From Sphingomonas mollis (GTDB lineage: Bacteria > Pseudomonadota > Alphaproteobacteria > Sphingomonadales > Sphingomonadaceae): a DNA stretch of 64,000 nucleotides. The notes under the pieces were generated by a model. That model had not been told where the DNA came from and did not search any database. It saw only the letters and a list, made by a program, of their open reading frames with translations. The position numbers and the translations under genes were made by a program. The stretch lies in NCBI RefSeq assembly GCF_016427505.1, contig NZ_JAELXS010000002.1, positions 124,001 to 188,000 of the forward strand, in the 5' to 3' direction. Shown one piece after another: positions 17,227 through 25,366 of the stretch (position 1 is the stretch's first letter; the number at the start of each line of letters is the position of its first letter).

Positions 17227-18609
17227 ATGGCGAAACCGCAAAAGCGATATGTGTGCCAGGCGTGCGGCTCGGTCGCATCCCGGTGGCAGGGACAGTGTGC
17301 GGACTGTTCCGAATGGAACACGCTGGTTGAGGAGGCGAGCGCGGTCGTCACGCCGTTTGCGGCCAAGCACAACCTTCATGGCGGCGGCCGCTCGATCGTC
17401 CTGACCTCGCTCGATGCGGAGGTCACGCTGCCTGAACGGATGGCGACCGGCATCGCCGAATTCGACCGCGCGCTGGGCGGCGGCTTCGTCGAAGGGTCGG
17501 CGACGCTGATCGGCGGCGACCCCGGCATCGGCAAATCGACGCTGCTGTTGCAGGCTGCCGCCCGCATGGCGCTTGCCGGCCATTCGGTCGCCTATGTCTC
17601 TGGCGAGGAAGCCGCCGATCAGGTCCGCCTGCGCGCCCGCCGCCTCGGCCTCGGCAATGCCCCCGTGCAACTCGCGGCGGCCAGTTCCACCCGTGACATC
17701 CTGACGACGCTGTCGACCGGCGCGCCGCCCGCGCTGCTGGTGATCGATTCGATCCAGACCATGCACTCCGACTTGATCGAGGGCGCGCCCGGCACCGTCA
17801 GTCAGGTCCGCGCCTCCGCGCAGGAACTGATCCGCTTCGCCAAGGAACGCGGCACCGCGCTGGTGCTGGTCGGCCATGTCACAAAAGACGGCACGATCGC
17901 CGGTCCGCGCGTCCTCGAACACATGGTCGACACCGTGCTGGCGTTCGAGGGCGAGCGATCGCACCAGTATCGTATCCTGCGCGCCATCAAGAATCGCTTC
18001 GGTGGCACCGACGAGATCGGCGTCTTCTCGATGCAGAGCGAGGGACTGGCCGAGGTCGCCAACCCCTCCGCGCTGTTCCTCACCCACCGCGAAGAGGGCG
18101 TGACCGGCGCCACCGTCTTCCCCGCGCTGGAAGGGACACGGCCGGTGCTGGTCGAGATCCAGGCGCTCGTCGTCCGTTTGGCCAGCGGTGCTACGCCGCG
18201 CCGGGCGGTGGTCGGCTGGGACTCCGGCCGCCTCGCGATGATCCTCGCCGTGCTGGAGGCGCGCTGCGGCCTCAGCTTTTCGACCGCGGAGGTCTATCTG
18301 AACATCGCCGGCGGTTACCGCGTGCAGGACCCCGCCGCCGATCTCGCCGTCGCGGCCGCACTGGTGTCCGCCCTGTCGGAACGGCCGGTGCCGTCGGAAT
18401 CGGTCGCCTTCGGCGAGGTCGCCCTGTCCGGCGAACTCCGCCCCGTCGCCCACGGCCCGCTCCGCCTGAAGGAGGCGGGCAAGCTCGGTTTCGAACGCGC
18501 CCTCGTCCCCATCGCGGTGGCGAAGGACGGCAAGGGAGAGGGGGCGATGCAGCTCACCGGCTTCCGCACGCTCGGCCAGTTCGTTGACCATATGCTGGGG
18601 CGCGGGTAG
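17227..18609 (+). CDS. radA: DNA repair protein RadA
   Basis: This 460-residue RecA-related branch-migration helicase aids recombination. Its N-terminal zinc finger uses C10, C13, C24 and C27. Walker A is GGDPGIGKST (near residue 98), and the RadA-specific KNRFG motif is present (KNRFGGTDEIGVF). The C-terminal Lon-protease-like domain is complete. It begins a plus-strand run with cvpA, an IscU-like gene, a Kef antiporter and DUF423. Confidence 0.97.
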   Translation: MAKPQKRYVCQACGSVASRWQGQCADCSEWNTLVEEASAVVTPFAAKHNLHGGGRSIVLTSLDAEVTLPERMATGIAEFDRALGGGFVEGSATLIGGDPGIGKSTLLLQAAARMALAGHSVAYVSGEEAADQVRLRARRLGLGNAPVQLAAASSTRDILTTLSTGAPPALLVIDSIQTMHSDLIEGAPGTVSQVRASAQELIRFAKERGTALVLVGHVTKDGTIAGPRVLEHMVDTVLAFEGERSHQYRILRAIKNRFGGTDEIGVFSMQSEGLAEVANPSALFLTHREEGVTGATVFPALEGTRPVLVEIQALVVRLASGATPRRAVVGWDSGRLAMILAVLEARCGLSFSTAEVYLNIAGGYRVQDPAADLAVAAALVSALSERPVPSESVAFGEVALSGELRPVAHGPLRLKEAGKLGFERALVPIAVAKDGKGEGAMQLTGFRTLGQFVDHMLGRG

Positions 18610-18621
18610 GCGAATGGACCC

Positions 18622-19188
18622 ATGGCCCTGACCGCACTCGACATCGTCGTCCTCCTCGTCGTCGCGGGGGCCGCCATCATGGGCGGGGTGCGCGGTTTCG
18701 TGACGGAGGTGCTGTCGCTGTTCGCCTGGATCGCCGTCGTCGCCGCGCTGAAGCTGTTCCACATCACCGTCGCGCAGGCACTCAGCAACTACGTCGGCAC
18801 CGTATCCGGCGCCGCCGTACTGGCGTTCGCGCTGATCGCCGGCGTCACCTATTTCGGCGGCAAGCTGGTCGCCGGCGCGATCGGTGCACGGACCCGCACC
18901 TCGGTGCTGGGGCCGGTCGACCGTGCGCTGGGCTTCGGCTTCGGCGCGCTGAAGGGACTGATCCTGACCAGCCTCTGCTTCCTGCTCGCCGCGCTCGTCT
19001 ATGACACGATCGGCGGCGGCCCCGCCGGTCGGCCCGCGTGGATGACCGCCAGCCGCACCTATCCGCTGCTGAACGCCACCAGCGCCGGCATCGCCGATTT
19101 CGTCGACCGCCGTCGGCGCGGCCAGCCCGTGTTCGGCGCGCGACCCGCTTCCTCCTCGCCCATCCACAACGCCAGCGAGGCTCCATGA
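18622..19188 (+). CDS. CvpA-family membrane protein
   Basis: This 188-residue inner-membrane protein has four hydrophobic helices: TALDIVVLLVVAGAAIMGG, then FAWIAVVAALKLF, then AAVLAFALIAGVTYF, then ILTSLCFLLAALVY. It has a polar C-terminal tail. CvpA proteins are linked to colicin V production and envelope homeostasis in enterobacteria; the exact role is unknown. The ATG lies 13 nt after radA. The stop overlaps the next gene by ATGA. Confidence 0.88.
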   Translation: MALTALDIVVLLVVAGAAIMGGVRGFVTEVLSLFAWIAVVAALKLFHITVAQALSNYVGTVSGAAVLAFALIAGVTYFGGKLVAGAIGARTRTSVLGPVDRALGFGFGALKGLILTSLCFLLAALVYDTIGGGPAGRPAWMTASRTYPLLNATSAGIADFVDRRRRGQPVFGARPASSSPIHNASEAP

Positions 19189-19628
19189 GCGCGCCCCTCT
19201 ACAACACCGACATCCTCCGGCTGGCGGCCTCGATCCCCCATCACGAACGCCTCGTCGATCCGATGGCCAGCGTGGAACGGCGCTCGCCGATCTGCGGCAG
19301 CCGCGTCGTGGTCGATGTGAACGTCGGTCCTGACGGCCGCGTCAGCGACGTCGGCCTGCTGGTCCGCGCCTGCGCCCTCGGTCAGGCGTCATCCTCGTTG
19401 CTCGCCGCCGAGATCATCGGCCGCACGCCCCAGGAACTCGCCGACGCCCGCGACACGCTGACGACATGGCTGGCGGCGGGTGAGGGCGACGCCCCGGCAT
19501 GGCCCGGCCTCGGCATCTTCACGCCCGCCCTGTCCTATACCGCCCGCCACGCCTCGATCCGTCTCGCGTTCGAAGCCGCCGCCGAAGCCGCCGAACAGGC
19601 CGCCGCCCGCGAACCGGCAAAGACCTGA
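19185..19628 (+). CDS. IscU/NifU-like iron-sulfur scaffold, degenerate cluster site
   Basis: This 147-residue protein aligns with the IscU/SufU fold. Cysteines occur at residues 37 and 63, the E. coli IscU positions, in SPICGSR and RACALGQASS. The usual Asp after the first Cys-Gly is Ser, and the third cysteine region reads YTARHASIRLAF, without Cys. It may therefore bind clusters differently or serve another role. The start overlaps cvpA (ATGA) and the stop overlaps the antiporter (TGATG). Confidence 0.78.
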   Translation: MSAPLYNTDILRLAASIPHHERLVDPMASVERRSPICGSRVVVDVNVGPDGRVSDVGLLVRACALGQASSSLLAAEIIGRTPQELADARDTLTTWLAAGEGDAPAWPGLGIFTPALSYTARHASIRLAFEAAAEAAEQAAAREPAKT

Positions 19629-21376
19629 TGCACGAAGCGCAATCCTTCTCGCTCCTCCGCGACGGCGCAATCCTGCTCGGATCGGGACTGCTCTTCGTCC
19701 TCCTGTTCCGCCGCCTTGGCCTCGGTGCCACCCTCGGTTATCTCGTCGCCGGCGCCGTCGTCGGTCCCCATGTCCTCGGCCTGGTCGGTGATGCCGAATC
19801 GAAGATGGGCATCGCCGAGCTCGGCATCACGCTGCTCCTCTTCATCGTCGGGCTGGAACTCAACCCGTCGCGCCTGTGGCGGATGAAGCACGAGATCTTC
19901 GGCCTCGGCCTGTTGCAGGTCGTCGCCTGCGGCCTCGCGATCACCGCCGTCATCCTCGCCGCCGGGTTCAGTCCGGCCGCCGCCTTCGCGCTCGGCCTGC
20001 CCTTGGCCCTGTCGTCGACCGCGCAGGTGCTGCCGATGCTGCAATCGTCGGGCCGCATGCGGACGCCGTTCGGCGAGCGGACTTTCGCGATCCTGCTGTT
20101 CCAGGACCTGTCGATCGTCCCGCTCATCACCATCATCGCCGCGATGAGCCGCAATCCGGCGGACGCACACGCCCCGCCCGGCTGGCTGCTCGGCCTCTAC
20201 ACCATCGCCGCGGTCGTCGGCCTCGTCCTCGCCGGGCGCTTTATCCTGCGCCCGTTTTTCCGCCTGATCGGCAATCTGGGCGAGCGCGAGATGTTCATCT
20301 TCGCCGCGCTCTTCACCGTCATCGCCAGCGCCGCGATCATGGAGATGCTCGGCCTGTCCACCGCGCTCGGCGCATTCATCGCCGGCGTGATGCTGGCCGA
20401 CAGCCCGTACCGGCACGAACTGGAAGCCGATGTCGAGCCGTTCCGATCGATCCTGCTCGGCCTGTTCTTCCTCGCCATCGGCATGATGCTCGATCTTCAG
20501 GCGATCGCCGACCGGCCCCTGTTCGTCATCGCGATGGCGGCGGCGTTGATCCTGACGAAGGCGACGGTGATCTTCGCGATCGGTATGGCATTTCGCATGC
20601 CATGGCGCGGCGCGCTCGCGCTCGGCCTGTTGCTCAGTCAGGGCGGCGAGTTCGGCTTTGTTCTGTTCGCGCAGGCGCAATCCGGCCTGCTGGTCGCGCC
20701 CGAGGCCGCCAGCCTGTTCGGCGCGATCATCACCCTGTCGATGGCGACGACCCCGTTCCTGATGAGCGCCACCCGCCGCTTCCGCGCCCAGCCCATCGCC
20801 AAGCATCAGGAGCGCGACGGCCCCACCACCGACGGCGCCAACGCGCTCATCGTCGGCTATGGCCGGTTCGGCCAGACGGTCGCGCAGATGCTGATCGCCG
20901 AGGGGGTGCCGGTGACCCTGATCGATCGCGATATAGAAATGATCGACGTAGCCGGGGAGTTCGGCGCCAAGGTCTATTACGGCGACGGCACCCGTCTCGA
21001 CCTGCTGCGTCAGGCGGGTGCGTCGGAGGCGGAATTGATCCTGTTCTGTCTCGATGGCGACCAGATCGAACCCGACACGCTGGAGGGGGTCCACGCCGCC
21101 TTCCCGAACGCCGCCATCTTCGTCCGCGCCTATGATCGTCGCGCCGTCATCAAGCTGCGCGGCGCACCGGTCGATTATGTCGTGCGCGAGGTGCTGGAAT
21201 CCGCCGTGTCGATGGGCCGTCGCGCACTGACCGCGCTGAACGTCGATCCGACCCAGATCGACCGCACCGAACAACTCTATCGCGCCCGCGACAAGGAACG
21301 CCTGCATGCGCAGGTGGAGGCCGGCGACCTCCGCGCCGCCACCGATCGCATCATCACCCAACCGACGAGAGGATAA
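19628..21376 (+). CDS. Kef-type cation:proton antiporter (CPA2) with TrkA-N domain
   Basis: This 582-residue protein has about 12 membrane helices (residues 10-380) of the Na+/H+ exchanger fold. They carry LGATLGYLVAGAVVGP, LLFIVGLELNPS and LLLSQGGEFGFVL. A cytosolic Rossmann RCK domain follows (LIVGYGRFGQ near residue 410, then VYYGDGTRLDLL). It would export K+ or Na+ in exchange for H+. Kef proteins are gated by glutathione adducts, but that is not shown here. The start at 19628 overlaps the preceding stop. Confidence 0.93.
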   Translation: MHEAQSFSLLRDGAILLGSGLLFVLLFRRLGLGATLGYLVAGAVVGPHVLGLVGDAESKMGIAELGITLLLFIVGLELNPSRLWRMKHEIFGLGLLQVVACGLAITAVILAAGFSPAAAFALGLPLALSSTAQVLPMLQSSGRMRTPFGERTFAILLFQDLSIVPLITIIAAMSRNPADAHAPPGWLLGLYTIAAVVGLVLAGRFILRPFFRLIGNLGEREMFIFAALFTVIASAAIMEMLGLSTALGAFIAGVMLADSPYRHELEADVEPFRSILLGLFFLAIGMMLDLQAIADRPLFVIAMAAALILTKATVIFAIGMAFRMPWRGALALGLLLSQGGEFGFVLFAQAQSGLLVAPEAASLFGAIITLSMATTPFLMSATRRFRAQPIAKHQERDGPTTDGANALIVGYGRFGQTVAQMLIAEGVPVTLIDRDIEMIDVAGEFGAKVYYGDGTRLDLLRQAGASEAELILFCLDGDQIEPDTLEGVHAAFPNAAIFVRAYDRRAVIKLRGAPVDYVVREVLESAVSMGRRALTALNVDPTQIDRTEQLYRARDKERLHAQVEAGDLRAATDRIITQPTRG

Positions 21377-21381
21377 AGGCG

Positions 21382-21708
21382 ATGCTCGCTGTTCTGGCCG
21401 CCCTGTCGGGGGCGCTGGCCGTCGCGGCGGGCGCGTTCGGTGCCCATGGCGTCACCGGGCAGGCCGCCGACTGGCTGCGCACCGGCGGCCAGTATCAACT
21501 GATCCACGCCGTCGCCGCGCTGGTCGCCCTGCGACTGGAGGCGAGGGGGCCGGCCTGGCTCTTTGTCGCCGGCGCGGCGATCTTCGCGATCACGCTATAC
21601 GCCATGGCGGTCGGCGCCCCCCGCTGGTTCGGAGCGATCACGCCGATCGGCGGGGCAATGCTGATCGGCGGCTGGCTATGGCTGGCATGGACGCTGCGGG
21701 CATCCTGA
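21382..21708 (+). CDS. DUF423-domain membrane protein
   Basis: This 108-residue protein has four hydrophobic helices and the family opening LAVAAGAFGAHG. YgdD of E. coli belongs here. The function is unknown. It begins 5 nt after the antiporter stop and is the last gene of the radA-cvpA run. Downstream sequence up to the convergent Imm11-like gene (113 nt) has no clear terminator. Confidence 0.9.
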   Translation: MLAVLAALSGALAVAAGAFGAHGVTGQAADWLRTGGQYQLIHAVAALVALRLEARGPAWLFVAGAAIFAITLYAMAVGAPRWFGAITPIGGAMLIGGWLWLAWTLRAS

Positions 21709-21821
21709 TCGTTGAATCCGGTTGATTTGGCTAGCCGTTGCAGTCGGGATTGATCCGGCCCACTATCGCTACCAAGCGATTACCCTTTCTCAAAATGGAT
21801 CGAATTTCGGGAAAATGTCGA

Positions 21822-22652
21822 TCAGTCGCCCAAGGGATGCTCTGGCGACCATGCAGTCAGCATCCCTTGTCGCACCGCTTCGCCGATCGCACTTTCGCGA
21901 TCAGGGTCGATCGGGCGCTTGACCAGATTTACCTTCAGTTTCTGTCGCTCGATCGTTGCGGCAAACTGCGGCGACACATACCTGCCACCGCCCGCGCCTG
22001 AGATGCGGAATAATGGAGGTAAATCAACTTCACCGGTGGGGACTGACAGTGCCATGTTTTGCCATGTATTGGTGTAAACCTTCGACACGGATGGCGCGTC
22101 CAAACCGTCGTCGGTCAAAGCCGATCCGTATTTATCGAGATCGATGCGATCGAGCGACGAAAGCTCTAGATCAAACACCTTTGGGTCAGCCCAGCAATAT
22201 AGAGCGAAGAACTCCGCTACGGCATCAGCCTGCGGCGCGTGATCGCGCTGCGCTCTGCGCCAAACTGTCAGCGGCATAATCTGCACGTCCGGTTGGCCAG
22301 CTTCCTGAAGCGCCGTCAAAAACCGCTGCGACACAACCTTTACCGGAAGATCATAGCTGCCGGAATAGTCCCCGATCTTGCTCAGTGATCGAAGGCCCGT
22401 CGCGAGATAGAAGCGCTCCGGCGTGAACTCAGCAGGCAGTGCACCACGACGATCATACCGCATCCAAGCGTGCCATCGAGCCTGTTCCCGGCCCTCCTGC
22501 CAAACGCCGGGTTCATGCTCATAGCTGTCGATCGACCCTAGCTGAAGGTCGTCAGCGTATGACCCTAACTGCCACAAAAACAGTCGCGGTTGCTCAAGCT
22601 CACCGATGCCGAACGTCCGTCCAGTCGTTTGGGATGTAAACTCAACTGGCAT
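21822..22652 (-). CDS. Imm11-like (DUF1629-type) putative immunity protein, orphan
   Basis: This soluble 276-residue protein is not from the core genome. The middle segment, KVVSQRFLTALQEAG, then VQIMPLTVWRR, then EFFALYCWADPKVFDLELSS, resembles Imm11/MXAN_0049-type immunity proteins, which guard against polymorphic toxins. This is motif-level similarity only. No toxin gene is beside it. Base composition and codon use are less GC-rich than the neighbours, suggesting acquisition. The ATG at 22652 is preceded in frame by TTG at 22655. Confidence 0.6.
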   Translation of the reverse strand: MPVEFTSQTTGRTFGIGELEQPRLFLWQLGSYADDLQLGSIDSYEHEPGVWQEGREQARWHAWMRYDRRGALPAEFTPERFYLATGLRSLSKIGDYSGSYDLPVKVVSQRFLTALQEAGQPDVQIMPLTVWRRAQRDHAPQADAVAEFFALYCWADPKVFDLELSSLDRIDLDKYGSALTDDGLDAPSVSKVYTNTWQNMALSVPTGEVDLPPLFRISGAGGGRYVSPQFAATIERQKLKVNLVKRPIDPDRESAIGEAVRQGMLTAWSPEHPLGD

Positions 22653-23155
22653 CAACGGGTCCTTCGGTGGGCATGAGCGGCGGCATGGCGACGAACAGAA
22701 AACTGCCTCCGGTCAGAGGCGCTTGTACCGCAACTTTGCATCGCCGAGCGATCAGCCGCAATTCTGAAAGGCAAGATGACGATGGGGCGCGAGTGCTTCG
22801 CAACTAATTTCCTTCCCACAAACGAACCCGTAGCGAGATAGACAAGGCGAATACAAATTATCGATGTGTATGGAAAAGCCGGTTTCCCAAAACCCGTTCC
22901 CGATTGCCCTTTCCCAAAACGATTGACGGAACATGGAGAAACGGGAACGTTGGCGGAGCTTGAATCGACCGACCAAGTTGACCCTGACGGACAAGAGCGT
23001 TTCCCTGTGGCAGGTCATATCGGCTCGGTTCATTCCAGACGGCGACGACCAACCTAACCGCCGATACAACCCTCAACACCCACGTGACGTACGCCGCCGG
23101 CTTGGCTATGCCGTCACCCATTCCGCCCGCCACGACTGACAACGGATCGTTTTCC
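22653..23155. other. 503-nt intergenic stretch, no supported gene
   Basis: Frames here (for example the minus-strand 105- and 117-codon frames) have no family features and unusual composition, so I call none. The stretch holds a direct repeat TTTCCCAAAAC (22883-22893 and 22910-22920). It also has an imperfect dyad CCGTTCCCG/CGGGAACG near 22895-22950, on the side leading to the carboxypeptidase. It may hold that gene's promoter and the decayed edge of an accessory insertion. Confidence 0.45.
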
Positions 23156-24319
23156 ATGAAGAAGCTCATTATCGCCCCCGTCATGGCCGCGCTGCTGGCA
23201 TGCCCGTCCACCGCCGCCGCCCCGCAATTCCAGACCGCGGCACCCGTCGCCTATCTGGAAGACCTGTCGACCGGCGCGGTCCTGTTCTCGCGCGATCCCG
23301 ATCGGCGGATGCCGCCCGCCTCGATGGCGAAGATGATGACAGTGTATGTCGCCTTCGACCTGATCCGTCGCGGCGAACTGAAGCTGACCGACATGGCGAC
23401 GGTGCGCCCGGAAACGTGGCAGCGCTGGCACGGCCCCGCCGCCGGATCGACCATGTTCCTGTCGGCGAACGAGCAGGTCAGTGTCGCCAATCTCCTGTAC
23501 GGCATCGTGACGCTCTCCGGAAACGACGCGTGCGTGGTGCTGGCCGAACATATCTCCGGGTCGGAACCCGCCTTTGTCGAGCGGATGAACCGCGTCGCCA
23601 AGCAGATCGGCCTGAACAACAGCCAGTTCGGCACGTCGAACGGCTGGCCCGACAACGGCGTCACCTATGTCACCGCGCGCGATCTGGCGCGTCTTGCCGA
23701 CCAGACGATCAGCAACTACCCGCAACTCTACAAGCAGTTCTATTCGCGCCGGGATTTCACCTGGGGCAAGACCATGGGCGGCAACCAGATCACGCAGGCG
23801 AACCGCGATCCGCTGCTCGGCCGCGTCGCCGGCGCCGATGGCCTGAAGACTGGCCATACCGAAGAGGCGGGTTACGGCTTCACTGGATCGGCTGCCCAGA
23901 ACGGCCGTCGCCTCATCATGGTGATGGCCGGCCTCACCAGTGCCAACCAGCGGATCGAGGAATCGGTGCGCTTCATGGATTGGGGCTTCCGCGCGTGGCA
24001 GGCCAAGCCAATCGCCGCCAAAGGCAAGCAGATCGAAACCGCCGAAGTGCAGATGGGCGACAGCGGCACCGTGCCGCTGATCGCCGGCACCGACCTGAAG
24101 GTGACGCTGCCCGCCGGGCTCGCGCCGGAGCTGACCGCCAAGGTCGTCTACAAGGGCCCGATCAAGGCGCCGATCAAGGCGGGTCAGCATATCGCCGATC
24201 TCGTCATCACCTCGCCCGACGTTCCCGAACAGCGTCTGCCGCTGGTCGCCGGCAATGATGTCGGCGAGGCGGGGTTCTTCCGCCGCGCGTGGAACGGCCT
24301 GACGTCGTTCGGCGGTTGA
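23156..24319 (+). CDS. D-alanyl-D-alanine carboxypeptidase (PBP5/6-like)
   Basis: This 387-residue periplasmic enzyme trims the terminal D-Ala from peptidoglycan stem peptides. A signal peptide is clear (KKLIIAPVMAALLACPSTAA). The three catalytic motifs are SMAK (S56-K59), SGN (121-123) and KTG (231-233). A C-terminal beta domain follows, as in PBP5. There is no obvious amphipathic membrane anchor beyond the last FFRRAWNGLTSF. The ATG at 23156 gives the signal peptide; the frame is open further upstream. The stop codon lies inside a 17-bp tandem repeat. Confidence 0.94.
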   Translation: MKKLIIAPVMAALLACPSTAAAPQFQTAAPVAYLEDLSTGAVLFSRDPDRRMPPASMAKMMTVYVAFDLIRRGELKLTDMATVRPETWQRWHGPAAGSTMFLSANEQVSVANLLYGIVTLSGNDACVVLAEHISGSEPAFVERMNRVAKQIGLNNSQFGTSNGWPDNGVTYVTARDLARLADQTISNYPQLYKQFYSRRDFTWGKTMGGNQITQANRDPLLGRVAGADGLKTGHTEEAGYGFTGSAAQNGRRLIMVMAGLTSANQRIEESVRFMDWGFRAWQAKPIAAKGKQIETAEVQMGDSGTVPLIAGTDLKVTLPAGLAPELTAKVVYKGPIKAPIKAGQHIADLVITSPDVPEQRLPLVAGNDVGEAGFFRRAWNGLTSFGG

Positions 24320-24358
24320 CGGGGTTCGGCGGTTGACGGGATTCGGCGGCTGATCGGG
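24308..24358. repeat. 17-bp tandem repeat, three copies
   Basis: Three head-to-tail units begin at 24308, 24325 and 24342. The first two differ only in the last base; the third differs at several positions. The unit TTCGGCGGTTGACGGGG includes the carboxypeptidase stop TGA, so duplication has extended the 3' UTR and the gap to holB. Confidence 0.85.
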
Positions 24359-24366
24359 CAGGGGGC

Positions 24367-25356
24367 GTGACCGCGCTGCTCGGTAATGCGGCCGCGCACG
24401 CCGCCTTCCTCGCCGCCCTGCAGGGCGGGTCGCTCCATCATGCCTGGCTGCTGGCCGGGCCGGAGGGGGTGGGGAAGGCGGCCTTTGCCGATCGTATCGC
24501 CCGGCGGATGCTGGCGCAGGCGGCCGATCCGACGCTGCCCGCCGGGCTGGACGTGCCCGCCGGCGACCGCACCAATGCGCTGATGGATGCCGGCTCGCAC
24601 CCCGACTTCCGGTTGCTGTCGCGCCTGCCGAAGGACGCGGACAAGCCGGACGGCGAGCTGGCCCGCTCGATCACCATCGCCCAGGTTCGCACGCTCCAGC
24701 CGCTGTTCGCGACGCTGCCGTCGATGAGCAGCCGCCGCGTCGTGTTGATCGATGCGATCGACGATGTCGAACGCAACGGCGCCAATGCCTTGCTGAAGAA
24801 TCTGGAGGAGCCGCCGGCCGGCACGATCTTCCTGCTCGTCAGCCATGCGCCGGGCAAACTACTGCCCACGATCCGCTCGCGCTGCCGGCTGCTGCGCTTC
24901 GAACGGCTGCGCGACGACGATGTCGCGACGGTCCTGCGCACCGTCTTGCCGGAAGCGGAGGAGGGGGAGATCGACGCGCTGACCGCCGCGGCGGATGGCG
25001 CGCCGGGCAGGGGACTGCGCTTCGCCGGCCTCGATCTTTCCGAGGTAGATCAAGCGATTGCAGCGATTGCCGGGGACGGGGACCCAGATAACCGCCGTAG
25101 AGCCGCGCTGGGCCGCAAACTCGCCGGCAAGATAGCACAGTCACGGTACGAGGCGTTTCTGGACCGTGTGCCCGCCTATATCGCGCGTGCAGCACGGACA
25201 CGGTCGGGACAGGGGCTGCGGATCGCGCTTGATGCCCATGCGGCCGCGCGCGATCTGGCCGGCGCGGCGAGGGGGCTCTCACTCGATCCGCAGGGGACGG
25301 TGATCGAGATGGCGGGCCTCGTCGCAAGGCTTCACGACGCCGCCGCGATGGACTAG
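24367..25356 (+). CDS. holB: DNA polymerase III subunit delta'
   Basis: This 329-residue clamp-loader subunit has a P-loop-like GPEGVGKAAF. The usual Thr/Ser after Lys is Ala, as expected for a non-hydrolysing delta' subunit. VVLIDAIDDVERNGANALLKNLEEPP and the SRC-containing TIRSRCRLLRFERL are conserved. It helps load the beta clamp on DNA. Translation starts at a GTG (24367), 8 nt beyond the tandem repeat. It leads into metG and tatD, a common order. Confidence 0.93.
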   Translation: MTALLGNAAAHAAFLAALQGGSLHHAWLLAGPEGVGKAAFADRIARRMLAQAADPTLPAGLDVPAGDRTNALMDAGSHPDFRLLSRLPKDADKPDGELARSITIAQVRTLQPLFATLPSMSSRRVVLIDAIDDVERNGANALLKNLEEPPAGTIFLLVSHAPGKLLPTIRSRCRLLRFERLRDDDVATVLRTVLPEAEEGEIDALTAAADGAPGRGLRFAGLDLSEVDQAIAAIAGDGDPDNRRRAALGRKLAGKIAQSRYEAFLDRVPAYIARAARTRSGQGLRIALDAHAAARDLAGAARGLSLDPQGTVIEMAGLVARLHDAAAMD

Positions 25357-25366
25357 GGGCGCAGGG

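Noticed and set aside
17044..19167. A 707-codon minus-strand open frame opposite radA and cvpA
   Set aside because: It runs opposite well-recognised proteins with conserved motifs and is Gln/Asp/Arg-rich without family features.
21709..21821. A terminator between DUF423 and the Imm11-like gene
   Set aside because: No stem of useful length followed by a T run could be found by eye.
22752..23211. Minus-strand frames of 105 and 117 codons upstream of the carboxypeptidase
   Set aside because: No ribosome-binding site, no conserved pattern, mutual overlap, and one runs over the carboxypeptidase signal peptide; more likely regulatory DNA.
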